NCBI GenBank assembly: GCA_047495785.1
Contig: JBLDXI010000025.1
Span: forward strand, 1,922,001-1,986,000
Length of the DNA stretch: 64,000 nucleotides
Source: Lepidodermella squamata
Taxonomy: Eukaryota > Gastrotricha
Direction of reading: 5' to 3'
Both the position numbers and the translations under genes were made by a program. Below, in pieces: positions 30,401 to 42,107 of the stretch. Under the pieces are notes generated by a model. That model was not told the origin of the DNA and ran no database searches. It was given only the letters and a program-made list of their open reading frames with translations. Position 1 is the stretch's first letter; every line of letters starts with the position of its first letter.

Positions 30401-33400
30401 TTGGGGACTTGAAACTGATTGGAATAATTTGGTACATAATAAATTCACTGTATCCCTTCAATTTATAATTTTTTATAGATTTCTGCAAAGCTAAAAAGTA
30501 GGACATTGCCTTATATTCCTTCTTGGATTTCCTATTCCTATTCCTTAAATTTTACTCGTTTTGTGATACTTGTGACGCGTGAAACGGTGCATTTTTTCTG
30601 TAGTTCTCAGTAAAATTCGAAAAATACTCAGAATAGGCGCGATTGATTTTGCTTTTTTTTGGAATACGACCAAATTTTGAAAATTCAATCGTTGAACCAA
30701 AATGAATGTGAACTTTGAATTGTTAGCTATTGCGCCTTTCCCTAATAGTGTTTCGAGTTCATAATTTTTGAATCTGCGTTTTAACCACTCCCAGCCATAT
30801 GATTTCTCATTTCACTATTAGGCTCATTTTTGCGCTCTTAACTGTCAGTTTTCTAGTTTACGCTTCAGTCTTCACAGCGGATATCAATTTCTAGTATCAA
30901 TTTTACAAATCAGTGATTTTTGCGATTTCGCCAACATTGGAAATATTTCTGCTTAAAAATCGCGAAAAGAAAAATCGGAAAAATGTATTGGTAGAATCTT
31001 AAATTTAGTGGTGCAAATAGACTATTGAAATTGGCGTAAATTGATTTTGTATGATTTTGTATTTTTTCAGATGCCAGTGATACGACGGCGATTCCAAGTA
31101 GGCATTTCTTCAACCAGCAATCAGCTTGCAGGCCTCATACACTAGAGCTGACTTGCTGCTGTGATTCGCCTGTCGAGGATAAAGAGCTGCTCTACGAAAC
31201 AGCTTGCTATTTCTGAAAAAAACAGCAGCTTGCTGCCAATGAATTTTCCACCACAGGACTTGAAAAATCTCAGTTCCACGTTTTATTATTCTCATTATTA
31301 CTACTACTACTGCAACACTTTTACGATACCCAAAAAACGCGCTTGCTCATTTTTATTTTATTTTTTTTCTACTTGGCTTTAATTTTTACCTGCTCGCATA
31401 AATCACGGCAGCTAGCCTTCTCGTGTCTATGTAATTTATTATACTCATGCACTCTGAATCTGTACCTTGAAATAACTCGCACTCGTATATATTGATGTAA
31501 TCTCAGCGCCGCGGAAAGTACGCCTCAGTGGCACCCGTGCGCGCGGGTCGTCGTTTAACCAAAGCGACGTGGTTGCCCCGGCGCCCGACAGCCTCCAGCC
31601 GTTGGTTCTTTCACCTGTCGACACCGAAAAAAAGACGTTTGCTGATAATAACACAATGCCAGCTGTAATTCCAGCAAAACCGCCAGTTATTACAACTGCT
31701 GCGAAAATGCCGAATTCGGGCAGTTCGGTGGTTACGACTACCGTTGCGAAACCAGCCCCTGGTCCCGCGAGTTCGGTTATGGATAACCGGAAACCGGGTT
31801 CTAACGATCCTGTTTCGAGTTATTCGACGGCTTCTACCGCCCGGCCTGGTCCGATTCAGCCTACGAGTTCTGTTATGGATTCGCATAAACCAGCCCAGTC
31901 GGGATTACCGGGTGGTAGTAGTTCGCTGTCGGCTGGTCCGAAGCATGGCCCAAGTCCGGCCAGCAGTGTTATGGACTCGAAAAAACCACAGTCTTCATCT
32001 CAAAAAGAAAAGTGAGTCTTCAAGTTATGCTAGATTTTAGATTTTAGCGTGAAAATGGAAAAATTCATGAGAATTCGATGAGAAGTTATTTTCGAAAAAA
32101 GGATCAGAAAGAAATATTTGAAAACGAGTCTCATAGCGGAACCAAATTATTACTATTTTTTTTGGTCTTATTTAGGGCGAAGCAAATTTTCCAGTTGCGG
32201 AATAAAATTAGACCGGAAGCGAAGCAAAATTGCGACTAATTGAATCGACCGAAATGTCTATTGATGATATTTTACAATTTGATTTAAAAAAATTATAAAC
32301 CCCAATAATTTACCATGAAGTTCTCCGTTCTCATTATTTTGAGGACACGAAAAATTCACGATTTAATAGAATTATTGTAAAAATTGGGTATTTAATAAGT
32401 ACGTGTTTGGTGTCGAGTTTCCGCTTTTTAAGGCATTCTTATTTATATTAATAAAAAATTGGTAGAAAGCGTTTAGAAATGAACGTGATATTGAAATCGA
32501 TTTTTAGAAATGTAAATAAATTATCCTAATATTTCGAGCAATTTTCACTTGGGGCATTTAATGAACCCGGCCTGAAATGAATTAAAAAATATTTTAATAA
32601 ATATCGACGATCTTTAATCGGAGACATTTTTTTATTTGCCACTGTTTCAGCGGAAACTGCAATCAAAAATGAGTTGCGCTATCTTTTCATGACTCTAAAT
32701 ATTAATTGGATTTTGGTATTTCCATTTTGATGGCGCGATCTGAATTTTCCACCTGATTCGAAAAATTGAGCGAAATTAACATGGTACCTTTTTATTTTGG
32801 CGTAAGAGGTGCATTTTAGCCTTGGACATTTGTATATTCAATTCCTCAACTAATTTTTATTTTCGTTTTTCCTATTCTTAGGGAACCTGAGCCCCCAAAA
32901 TCAACAGCTCCAGTCAAATCGACAACTCCCGTTACCACCGCGCCGGCAATTTCGACGGCGCCCGCCGCCTCTAAACCCGCAACAATCGAGCCAAGTAAAC
33001 CGTTACTTTCACTCGCCGACGCCAAGCCGCTTCGACTTCAAGAAGTCGCAGCCACCTCAACGCCGCGATCAAGCACTGAATCACTCAAGCCAAGAAGTGT
33101 TCACTTCAACGAAACCGTATCCATGGTTCGAATCAACCGCCGCGAGAGTGATCTCAGCCAGCGGAGCTTGAATGCCAGCAGCACGGATACCTCATCGGAC
33201 GAAGGCACGCCCGAGCTAACAAATACCTCAGTCATCGACCGCGGCCGCGTTGTCGAGGAAGATCTAGCCAACATTGGCCCGCCCGTCAAGGCCAAACCGA
33301 TGAAAGTCGAAGAAAATTGGGCGTCAGACAGCGAAAACGAGGAGGAGGAAGAGGAAAACCCGTTTTTAACCGATTTAGCCGGGAAAAATATGGCGGTGAA

Positions 33401-35580
33401 ATTGCCGAAAAAGGCGTTTGATGACGACGATGAATTTTTCGGCGACGAAGTGCGGCGAGTTGATGACGACGTCGACGAGGACGAATTGGAGGCGATGGCT
33501 AAGCGGCTTCAGTCGTTTGCCGCGAAGTTCGAGCAACCAGCTCTTGATAAGAAACCGGCGAAAAGCATCCTGAAACCGGCCCCGGTTGTTACCGAACCGG
33601 AAGTTTCAGCGTCGAAAACGCCGAATCCGTTCGAAGATTTCGGGCATGATGACGATGCGGAAGAACCGGTTCTACCGGTACCGAAGGCTAGGGATAGCGT
33701 AGCCCCGGTTCGGCCTCGCGAACATTTCGAGGACGTCAACCCCTTCGCAGATCCTAGTGAATCGCAGAAAGAGGAACCAAACCCATTTGGCGGCGAGGAG
33801 GAAGAGGCAAATCCGTTCGCCGAGCCGCCCAAACCCGCTACCAGGGTGTCGAAAAAACCCGAAATCGAAAAAAACCCGTTTGGCGACGAAATACCGGAAC
33901 CGGGTAATACCAGGGTGGCAAAAACCGAAAATCCATTCGGCGACGATGACGCACCGCCGAAACCGATGACTAAAAAAGTCGAAACCGAGAAAAACCCGTT
34001 TGAAGACGAAATTCCGAAATCGGGTAAAACCAGGGAAATAAACCCGTTTGGCGATGAAGTCGGTATGGAAGACGAGATCAACCCATTTGCCGAGCCTGGT
34101 TTAGATGAGGTGAACCCGTTTGCTGATGAGGTGAAGAACCCGTTCGGTGGCGGTGGTGATGAAATGGAATCTGCCAACCCGTTCGGGTCCGACGAACCAG
34201 CCGCGGCTAAGCAAACAAAACGAGCGCGGTCTGAGAACCCGTTTGGCGATGAAATTCCCGCAGATGATGATGTTAATCCATTTGCGGATGAATTACCGAA
34301 ACGGAAGGCGAATATTGTGCCGAAAAAACCCGAACGGGACAACCCGTTTGGCGGCGGGGCGGATGAAAATACCGAACCAGGCGGTGAGGAGGAGAATCCG
34401 TTTGCGGCCGACCAGCCTAAACGGAAGGCGAATTTCAGCACCGGGGTGAAGCGGGTCGTCCCGAAACCGAAACCGGCTAAAGTCGCGGTCGATGACGAGC
34501 CAGACGCGGCCCCGGCTCCGGAACGCATGAGCTCTGCGAATGGCCAGTCCCTGCGTACGATTCACATCGAATCGGAAGATTTACAGGCGAAACGGAAAGA
34601 AGCGACAGACGAACTTGATAGGGCCAAGGTCAATGAGTTAGAGGTGGAACTTGAGCTCGAATCAGTCCGGCAACGGTTGGATGAACTCGAACGGAGAGGT
34701 GCCGCTCTGGAGGACGAAATGAGAGCCGGTATGTTTCCAATAGCTTATTCAATTTATTTGAAAAATTATGAATTTTCTAGCAGGTTTTCGATTTTTTTCA
34801 ATATTTACGAAAATTTCGTATAGCATGATTTTTTACTTTTTAGTGAATTTTTTCCCTTGCTCATAATTTTTAAATTTTTAAAATTTTTTAACCCTGTTAT
34901 TTAATTATGCCATTTTTTAATTTTAAACTCATTTTCTTTCTAATTTGTTCACCTAGATTCGGGCGAAAGCATGCAAGCGATGAGCGAGTTGATCTTGATA
35001 GTTAACGAGCGTGACAAGCTAGTGTCGCAAGAATTTCAACTGCTCATGCGGAAAGAACTGCGCGACCTGGAAGCCAAGCAGAAAGTTCTCGAATATCAGC
35101 TGCGCGAATGCGCCGATCGCCAGGGCAGTCTGCCCACTGCGGCTCGGTCATCAATGGCTGGCTTGTTACAGGGCTTGAAAACTGAACTGATCCAGGTGAT
35201 ATCCGAGCGTGATACCAAAACTCGAATGCTGCAAGAAGCAAAAGAACGGTAATTCTTCATTTTTCATTTTCGAAAAAATCACATTTTCAATTCTTAGATT
35301 TTAATTCTAAAATTTAAATTAAAATTTAAATTAAATTAATTTTAATTTCGAATTTCGAATTTCGAATTTTTAGTTTTTGTGAAAATTTTTGAAATTAAAG
35401 GCGTAATAAATATTTTAAAATTTTTTAATTTCTTATTTTTTCTACGATTTTTTTAGCGAATTAGAGCAAATGAAATCGATCGATTCCCTACTCGCGCCGT
35501 CTGGGCCGGCGCCGAAAAATTCAGAAGGCTCAGGATTCGTCAATCAATTGAAAAAACTTGTCTACCGGCCGGCTGACTGA
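27467..35580 (+). CDS. MICAL-like protein: CH domain, half LIM, NPF array, bMERB
   Basis: Nine exons (27467-27627, 28038-28225, 28398-28486, 28541-29996, microexon 31071-31097, 31507-32011, 32882-34728, 34957-35248, 35457-35580) keep phase and give about 1,562 residues. Residues 1-115 are a calponin-homology domain of the MICAL-L/EHBP1 type ([27 protein letters not shown]). Residues 156-180 form one LIM zinc finger, C-x2-C-x17-H-x2-C, without the second. Then come long disordered Pro/Ser/Lys-rich regions, 17 NPF motifs (about 968-1320) and a coiled-coil bMERB domain. NPF motifs bind EH domains (EHD proteins) and bMERB binds Rab8-family GTPases, so a role in endosomal recycling is inferred. 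The 27-nt microexon is optional for frame. AATAAA follows the stop at 35588. Confidence 0.85.
30181..30202. repeat. Partial dispersed repeat copy 3
   Basis: GGTAATTTTCGGTATTTTACC matches the 3' part of the repeats at 4640-4760 and 23930-24045. It lies in a MICAL-like intron. Confidence 0.35.
30351..30385 (+). repeat. Interstitial telomere-like GGTTAGGG tract
   Basis: About 35 bases of GGTTAGGGTTAGG and close variants lie in the intron after MICAL-like exon 4, similar to the tract at 4961-5014. Confidence 0.45.
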
Positions 35581-36348
35581 ATGAGAGAAATAAATCGAAG
35601 CATCATCATCTATACAAAACAAACGCTCAACCAGTGTCTTTTCCGGACATTATTCTTCCACCTTGAAAATAATCAGTCTTTGATCCACAGAATTTATTCC
35701 ACGCAATCTATGCACTTTCTTCAGAAAAAAAATACAATGAAATCTTTCGCACTTGATTGTTCTGTTCATTCTCTGTTAAAGTTTAGTTAAGTTGATAGCG
35801 TTAGTGACTTTTTTCTGTTTTTTTTTCGTTGAGCCTGATATTCTATGGTGCCAAAAAATGTTGATGTCCTCCAATTTAGGGTTCGATTTGATGTTGACAA
35901 AAATTTTTGATACAGAAAACTGTGTATTTGTTTTGTCGTTGTATTTCGCCTTTTTTCGATCTATTCAGTTTGTTGGATTTTGTCCTGTTGTGAGAGGAGA
36001 CTGCATCAAAATTGTTGTAAAGACGTTATATATTTGAATCAATTTTTTTCACTCGAAATTTCTCTATTTTTTCGCGCCTCTTGATTTCTCCGACCAAGAA
36101 TAATGTGAACTGCTTGATAAATTACTCTAATATATATACTTATATTTATAGGGTCGAAAATGCATGTTCTGTTATATTGTTATTCAAAATGAGAAATTTA
36201 ATTAAAACTTTTTCAAAGATTCACGCAATGAATATGAGTAAATATATTCAAATTTACAACATTTTTTTTATAAACAGCTTTCTTCCTGAGAATCGCCAAT
36301 CACATTCCAGCTATTTTCGTGTCAATCATAATGATTTAGTAGTCAATT
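35581..36348. other. 3' spacer between convergent MICAL-like and unknown minus-strand gene
   Basis: Holds the MICAL-like poly(A) signal at 35588-35593 and AT-rich sequence. The short open frames here are AT-driven and I do not regard them as genes. Confidence 0.5.
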
Positions 36349-36936
36349 TTATTGAGTCGCCATTAGACGGTTAGACAGCTTGTAATCCCGAGCAGCAGAC
36401 TGACTAGCCATTTTGTCCTCGGAGATTATGAACCCCAAATGGCCGACTGAAATCGTGGACGAGAATCCGTCAGGGTGCGGCAGAATGTTGGGGACAGGTT
36501 GATTTCGCTTGCCCCGAGGCTTCGATGAATCGCAGGATCCATCAGTTTCAAACACATCGTTGTCCACATCGCGCCAGTCGACGATGAGGCGACCGTGGGA
36601 ATCATCCAAAAACGGATTCTCGCCCAGGCTGAAAAAGGGTCGTTGCTATATAGGGAAAGAACGCGTTAATTTTCAAGCATTTGTATGAATTTTTCTTACG
36701 TCTGGGCCTGAGGATCCTGTGTATATGAAGTGAGGCTTTTCCGAGTATCCTTCAGAGCTGGGTCGGCTTTTGCAGCTCGACGACCTGCTGCGGCGTGAGG
36801 CGATTCGCGAGAAGCGCTTCTTCAGCCATCGCATTATAGCCATAGCTAATTTAACAAAAATCCCTCTCCTTCCGAAGGAGCAAATCAAGCGGAAAGTGAC
36901 GGAACGCCACGCTGCGAGTTCGATGATAAAGGCCAT
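36349..36936 (-). CDS. Unknown 177-residue basic protein with an NPF motif
   Basis: Two exons (36936-36700 and 36645-36349) join in phase 0 across a 54-base GT-AG intron. The start codon sits in a strong context (GCCGCCATGG). The N-terminal half is mildly hydrophobic, then basic and Ser/Arg-rich (KKRFSRIASRRSRSSS). The second exon begins QRPFFSLGENPFLDDSHGR, so it also contains an NPF motif like the adjacent MICAL-like protein. No family is recognised. A minus-strand AATAAA overlaps the stop codon. Intact frames, splice sites and start context make a real gene likely. Confidence 0.6.
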
Positions 36937-37434
36937 GGCGGCGATCAGATTACAATCACGCGATTAGAAAGGCGATCGCTATGTTTTATTCAATGGGATA
37001 AGCCTTGACAGTGAGATGAAATTTCGCGCGGGGTTAATCCCTGGCGTTGCCTACGGATTAATTAACTCGATAGCGCGATATATTATTTTTACCTCGACCG
37101 CGGGATTACAACTCTATTTATTCTAACCGAGAGAGGCCGTAATGCGCCTCTATAAACCTCGATCTTTTTCCAGTTAAATGATTCAGAAAATTAGTTATTT
37201 CCGAATTATAATTGCCTGGCTCATAATGATCACCTTGAAATCGGGTCTGGATTGTAAAGCACGCGTTGGTGTAGGAGAAAATAACCGCTTGATTATTGTT
37301 ATTTTCTTAATAGCTTTAATTGGGTGCAAAACCGAGAAAAGCCATTAAATCACACAAGTGGTACACGAATAGGAACACTTTCACACTGAGAGATCAGTCA
37401 AGATCTACGAATATCGAGTCAAGTTTATAGGTTT

Positions 37435-37719
37435 TCAGCAAATGAATGCGAGAGCTCCCAATCCGCTGACTTCGCCGATTTGGTCGAAGTACGACAGAAC
37501 TCGGGCGAGCTTCTCGATTCTATCGACATCCGATCGAGTCTTTCGCAGCACAGGCTTACCATCGCTTGCTGCTTCGTTCTATTGAAGAGAAATGTGAAAA
37601 CTAAATCATGACTCGACTCTAAGTTTTACCTCTTTGGTGGAGAGTCTTCGAATTTTGAATTCCAGCTTGCTCTTCTGCCTTTTGAGCCACGATCGTACTT
37701 TGTGCGCATCTGCCGGCAT
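37435..37719 (-). CDS. Unknown small protein (77 residues)
   Basis: Exons 37719-37630 and 37578-37435 join in phase 0 (GAG|GTAAAA...TTCAATAG|AAC). The product starts MPADAHKVRSWLKRQKSKLEF, is basic and amphipathic, and ends in a short hydrophobic tail. An acceptor-like TTTCACAG and a short upstream frame precede it, so more 5' exons may exist. No family recognised. Support is frame plus splice sites only. Confidence 0.4.
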
Positions 37720-38370
37720 TATTTCGGGTTCAAGAATGCAAACGAGTCTGTGAAATTTTGTGCCATCCGTGTGCTAAAAAATTATACCTTATATACGAAC
37801 ACACCTGTCCGTTCTCTGCACTGCCTTGCTGCTAGGCTGTCACATCTAATTTTTCAAACTTGATTATTTGGTACAGCTAATTGGGAAAATTTGACGTGAT
37901 AGCATGAAAATGGCATCACAATCTGACTTGTCTCGTTTTCAAGTGAACAACCATAATCGATTGTGTCATTTCCGCTCAACTTCAATTATTTACAGAAATT
38001 CCTATTCAATTAACTCATGTGATGTATAATTGGATTGAAATGTTTCCGGCTCTCGCGCCGTGATCTATTTTCACCGCAACACGCCTGGACGTTCATTGTT
38101 GCGTCTTACGTCGTGTTGTAATGAAAGATAAACAGTATTAACGTGCGTTATTTTTTTGGCGGAGCGCGAAAAAAGGCGTACCTTGTTGAGAGCAGGCAGA
38201 GATACAGAGATGTAAATGAATATTATCGCTGAGGGCCAAAATTGCGTTCACGCGTATTTAGTGCTATGTAAACAACGGTAGATGATGAGGATCTGCGCGC
38301 CGACATCCGCGGCGCTCACAATAGAGGTAACCGCTTGTAAAATTTGCGTTGCGAGTTTCATCGTTTCACC
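37720..38370. other. Spacer between divergent small gene and WVPSFCE gene 1
   Basis: No gene seen. Likely holds the promoter of the plus-strand gene starting at 38371. No clear TATA box is visible. Confidence 0.4.
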
Positions 38371-39315
38371 ATGGCTCATCTTGCCAGCAGTAGCAGCACT
38401 AGCACTAAGCGCAAGATCTCGGTTTCGCTGTCAGAACCGCGCGCTGGAAGTTTGAACTGCGGATCTGGCAGTGCGGCGGCGGCGGCGGCGGCCGGGTATT
38501 ACGGCGGCAACGTATGGGTACCCTCGTTTTGCGAACCGCCGCCTCCGCAGAATCTAACAATTGTTACTCGGAGTACAACACCGAAACGAGATAACAACGC
38601 ATCGCCTAACATTACACCCCCACGCAGCAGGTCGTCGAGCCGAAACCGAGTTCGCCGCATCAACTTCAACGCCCCAGCTAAAAGGCGTTCTTCGAGCGGA
38701 CGCCTGAGCAGGAAATCTGCGCTGAAAAAGCAAACAGGTGTAGAATACGAAGACGACGAAGTTTCTGCTATGATTTTCATTCCAGACTTTCGCCGAGCCG
38801 CTGTAACTGTTGGCCTATCTGGAGGTGATGAGCATCATTCAAACGGAGCCTGTAAACACCTTTTGACTGTCAAACCCTCTCCAAAGCAACGACCTGGCGA
38901 GAGGTCGATAACAGTTCAAACATCTTCAGACCCTATGCAGCAGTCGATTTCATCCTCTTTCATGGTCGGAATTGACCCGGCTCAGCTGAGCTACTACGAC
39001 ACAAACAGCCGTTCGCAATCTATCGGTAATTTGATTTTCGAGGCCTCGCCTAAACCTAGCGAAACAGGGCATAATCGTTGCGAGAGTTCGTCCTCAACCA
39101 GCAAGACGCCAGCAGCGTCTAATTGCAGTAATTGTTGCTGCTGCGCAAGAGACTCGCCCGGGCGGTGCGCTCGCATTCTCTCCTCGATTTTGCTCATAAT
39201 TTTAGGCTGCATACTTTTAACGCTAGTCTTCGCAATATGCCTGTCACCTGTCATCGAACCGTACGTCGAAAGTCTGACAGCAGCGTGGCGACAACTGATC
39301 CGCGCAGAGCCATGA
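38371..39315 (+). CDS. WVPSFCE-motif single-TM protein, copy 1
   Basis: Single exon, 314 residues. I chose the ATG at 38371 (CACCATGG context); the frame continues upstream without an earlier ATG. After a Ser-rich N terminus and an alanine run comes NVWVPSFCEPPPPQN, then a long polar, basic and Ser-rich region. A Cys cluster (CSNCCCCARDSPGRC) precedes one transmembrane helix (ILSSILLIILGCILLTLVFAI) near the C terminus, with about 28 residues after it. The Cys cluster could be palmitoylated. A tandem gene at 39742 has the same WVPSFCE motif and C-terminal helix. No known family recognised. AATAAA lies at 39525-39530. Confidence 0.65.
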   Translation: MAHLASSSSTSTKRKISVSLSEPRAGSLNCGSGSAAAAAAAGYYGGNVWVPSFCEPPPPQNLTIVTRSTTPKRDNNASPNITPPRSRSSSRNRVRRINFNAPAKRRSSSGRLSRKSALKKQTGVEYEDDEVSAMIFIPDFRRAAVTVGLSGGDEHHSNGACKHLLTVKPSPKQRPGERSITVQTSSDPMQQSISSSFMVGIDPAQLSYYDTNSRSQSIGNLIFEASPKPSETGHNRCESSSSTSKTPAASNCSNCCCCARDSPGRCARILSSILLIILGCILLTLVFAICLSPVIEPYVESLTAAWRQLIRAEP

Positions 39316-39741
39316 GGCGCAACAAATTAGCTTCGTCCTATTTTTACGCAGCTATTTTCAGCATGTCCACATGTGATTGCCGGGCACCGGCGTTATTTTT
39401 AGCACTCGAGAAAAACCCTGTTGTTTAGCGCAGCCTCGTTTGCAGCTGTGAGGCCCACTATTGATAATCAACCTTTGTTTTCAATGAGATACTCACTGAG
39501 TGAATTTTCGATATGGTTAAGAACAATAAATCAAGATAATGCTATATTCATATGAGTTTTTTCTGTTGTGTGTGTGTGTATGAAGAAAAAGGCTTCAGGC
39601 CAAGGTGGCGAGAAATAACAATCTATCGGAATGTTATTTTTACAAAAACGGCAAATAATAATGGTTTTTCGCCGCCTTTACATCCACAGCCTGGTACCTA
39701 GAAGATATAACATTTTCGCGTATAATTTGCTTAAAAATAGG

Positions 39742-40575
39742 ATGCGAAGCTCTCAGGAGGCAAAAATTCATTTCCGCACACAGCGCTGGGTGCCGTCGTT
39801 CTGCGAGGCGCCGATGCCGCAGCTAGAAGAAGCAAAGGAGGAAAATGTATACGAAGCTCCCGCTTTGGCCGTTGACGAAGATTTAGATTATCTCAGAAGT
39901 GGAACGATGTCCCAGCAAGATACCATCTGCACTGACCCACGCACACCGCCCCCTCCACCGGAATTTCGTTGCGGAAGCTCGTTGGCGCGAAATGTCTCTA
40001 GTCTCAACACTTTACCTCGAGTCAGCCCACACCACTGCATTGAAGGGTCTCATCCTGTGCTGAATACAGATGAACCCTGCAGTCACACCAATCAGTCCCA
40101 TTCGATTGTCTACTGCAGCCATCACCACTATCACTACTACAACGGTGAGGCGCCGAGTATACCAGATGTTAATCTGAGAGGGAGTTACCGCCGAGCTGTG
40201 ACGTCTTTCATACCTGTCGGCGAGCCGAAGTCAAAACGGCGTGGTTTTTCACCCCTAATATGCATTCAAGTAGCTTGTTTGAGACTGTGTTGGTTTCGTA
40301 ATGACTCGGACGAGTCAGAGAGTGACTCTGACAGTGAGCATAGCAGCCGATTTTTTTCGTCGAACCGCTGTTACAAAGTTCTTGCAATTGTTATCGCAAT
40401 CATTTTCGCTATTTTTGTGCTGAATATCATTGCTGGCATATCAATCAACCAAATACTACCCCGCGATTTCTCCGAACACCTACGGCCTTCCCACAACACG
40501 ACGACAATGCTTGAGGACGCTAATTCGAGCGTTCCTGAGATTGAGATAGACATTTTTAGGCTGGCTAACATCTGA
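39742..40575 (+). CDS. WVPSFCE-motif single-TM protein, copy 2
   Basis: Single exon of about 277 residues from the ATG at 39742; the frame is open upstream to 39631, which would add 37 residues. It shares TQRWVPSFCEAPMPQ with copy 1, then a polar region with a His/Tyr-rich patch (HHHYHYYNG), an acidic Asp/Ser run, a C-terminal transmembrane helix (VLAIVIAIIFAIFVLNIIAGI) and a short tail with N-glycosylation sites. Outside the motif and helix it is poorly conserved with copy 1, so the pair is an old duplication or under weak constraint. AATAAA overlaps the stop. Confidence 0.6.
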   Translation: MRSSQEAKIHFRTQRWVPSFCEAPMPQLEEAKEENVYEAPALAVDEDLDYLRSGTMSQQDTICTDPRTPPPPPEFRCGSSLARNVSSLNTLPRVSPHHCIEGSHPVLNTDEPCSHTNQSHSIVYCSHHHYHYYNGEAPSIPDVNLRGSYRRAVTSFIPVGEPKSKRRGFSPLICIQVACLRLCWFRNDSDESESDSDSEHSSRFFSSNRCYKVLAIVIAIIFAIFVLNIIAGISINQILPRDFSEHLRPSHNTTTMLEDANSSVPEIEIDIFRLANI

Positions 40576-41608
40576 ATAAAACTGATTGTTTATTATATCG
40601 GTTCTAATTGAGTGATTCAGTGTTGGATAGCAGCGTAGTAATGCAGTGCTGATGAATTACTCGGAGCTGTAGTAGGTTGAGTATTTGGTAAACACTCAAC
40701 CGCGTGGTCTACATATGTCTAAGATTTAATCCGGAACATTTCCGAACAGCGCCTGCTGTGGCGCCGAAACATTGGCGGAGAAAGAAGCAAGCGGTTCTAG
40801 GTGTATCCATAGCTGCTGCCCGGCGCATTCACGCGCGCTCTACGCATCAAATGTATAACAATACAATAAAAAATGTTTCGATTGAGAACGGAGAAGGAAT
40901 GATGGCTGCGATCATCTGAAACAACAAAGCATTATATTTCAATAAAGAAATGCGCTTGATGCGAAGAAAAATCAAACAAGCCAAAATAGAACGCGGTGTG
41001 TGTGTATGTATGCCTTTTACTGCCAGCTTTTATCTAATTCAAGGTGTAATAACAAACTTTTTTATCCTGAAAGCGTTAAACTGATTCGGGGCCACTTTCA
41101 CTGCCGCAAGTGCAGATTTGCAGGTTTTGCAACCGCAATACCATAATCCATAATTTCAATCCATATCCATTATCTTAAGATTGCCCAATTTTAAATGTTT
41201 ATATTGAATTCGAATCGGGTCGACTTCCTTTTAGCTTCAGAGCGTTTTAAATAGCGAATATTGCGATTATAAGGCAGCACTAAATCTGGTGATGGCCAGC
41301 GTCCTCTTTGAAAATTAGAGAATCCTAGAATTTTATGGAACTGCAAGGCTTATGTAAGGATTATGCAACGTTGAAATATTTTCAAAGCTTTCGCGAACTT
41401 TCCGCAACTGTCCTTATTCTCTTCGCTATTCTATTCCCTATTATCCCTGTTCTTTTACTCGAGGTTTGGCCGTATTTTCAGTCCTTTCTCCTATCACCTA
41501 TAAACTTGTTCTTCCTTGGTCATGGAAATACCAATAATTTTAGGGACAGTTTTATTTTTTTGTAGGCTTTAGAATTAAAAAATCGCTTGTTGCTGGGAAA
41601 ATCCACAG
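40576..41608. other. Spacer downstream of WVPSFCE copy 2
   Basis: No supported gene. An open frame at 41335-41565 is hydrophobic but lacks splice or family support. It could hide the missing 5' exon of the candidate third copy. Confidence 0.35.
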
Positions 41609-41815
41609 CGGCGCGTCAGAATTCTGGCGGCCGCGCTGTGGCTCATTCTAGGCATTATCCTCGTCAGCGTAATCATCGGTGTCGTCGTCAAAGCTCGCGA
41701 TGGCCTTCACCGACACAAACTAACGCACACTGACGACGAAGTTATCAGCCCGGATGGCACGCACGAGGACGGCAGCGAGACAAAAACGCTGTGGCAATTC
41801 TTTGCACGACAGTAA
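41609..41815 (+). CDS. Candidate 3' exon of a third single-TM family member
   Basis: After an acceptor-like ATCCACAG, 68 codons read RRVRILAAALWLILGIILVSVII followed by a polar acidic tail. The arginine-flanked helix aligns by eye with the RCARILSSILLIILG helix of copy 1. No start codon or WVPSFCE exon was found upstream, so this is either the last exon of a spliced gene or a fragment. The reading frame has an in-frame stop at about 41573 upstream of the proposed acceptor. Confidence 0.35.
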   Translation, partial: RRVRILAAALWLILGIILVSVIIGVVVKARDGLHRHKLTHTDDEVISPDGTHEDGSETKTLWQFFARQ

Positions 41816-42107
41816 CACTTTATTGTTCACTGTTAACAGTCAAACAATCAAAAAATGATGTGTATTTACAAGATTATTTTCAAGCATCTCATTGTACTTT
41901 TCAGGTATCTACAAATGCGTGTGGAAAAATAAAAGACGGTAATAACATTGATAAAAAGCCTTAGAAAATAGAAAATTCACCGAGACGACAAGAATTGATA
42001 AATAACACATGCATGACGTGAAAACGAACATAAAAACACTGCTTTTTAGCAAACAATCGGCTAAGATGTTCTCGGCGAATCTTGAAATTGCGACTGGGTT
42101 GTTTTTT

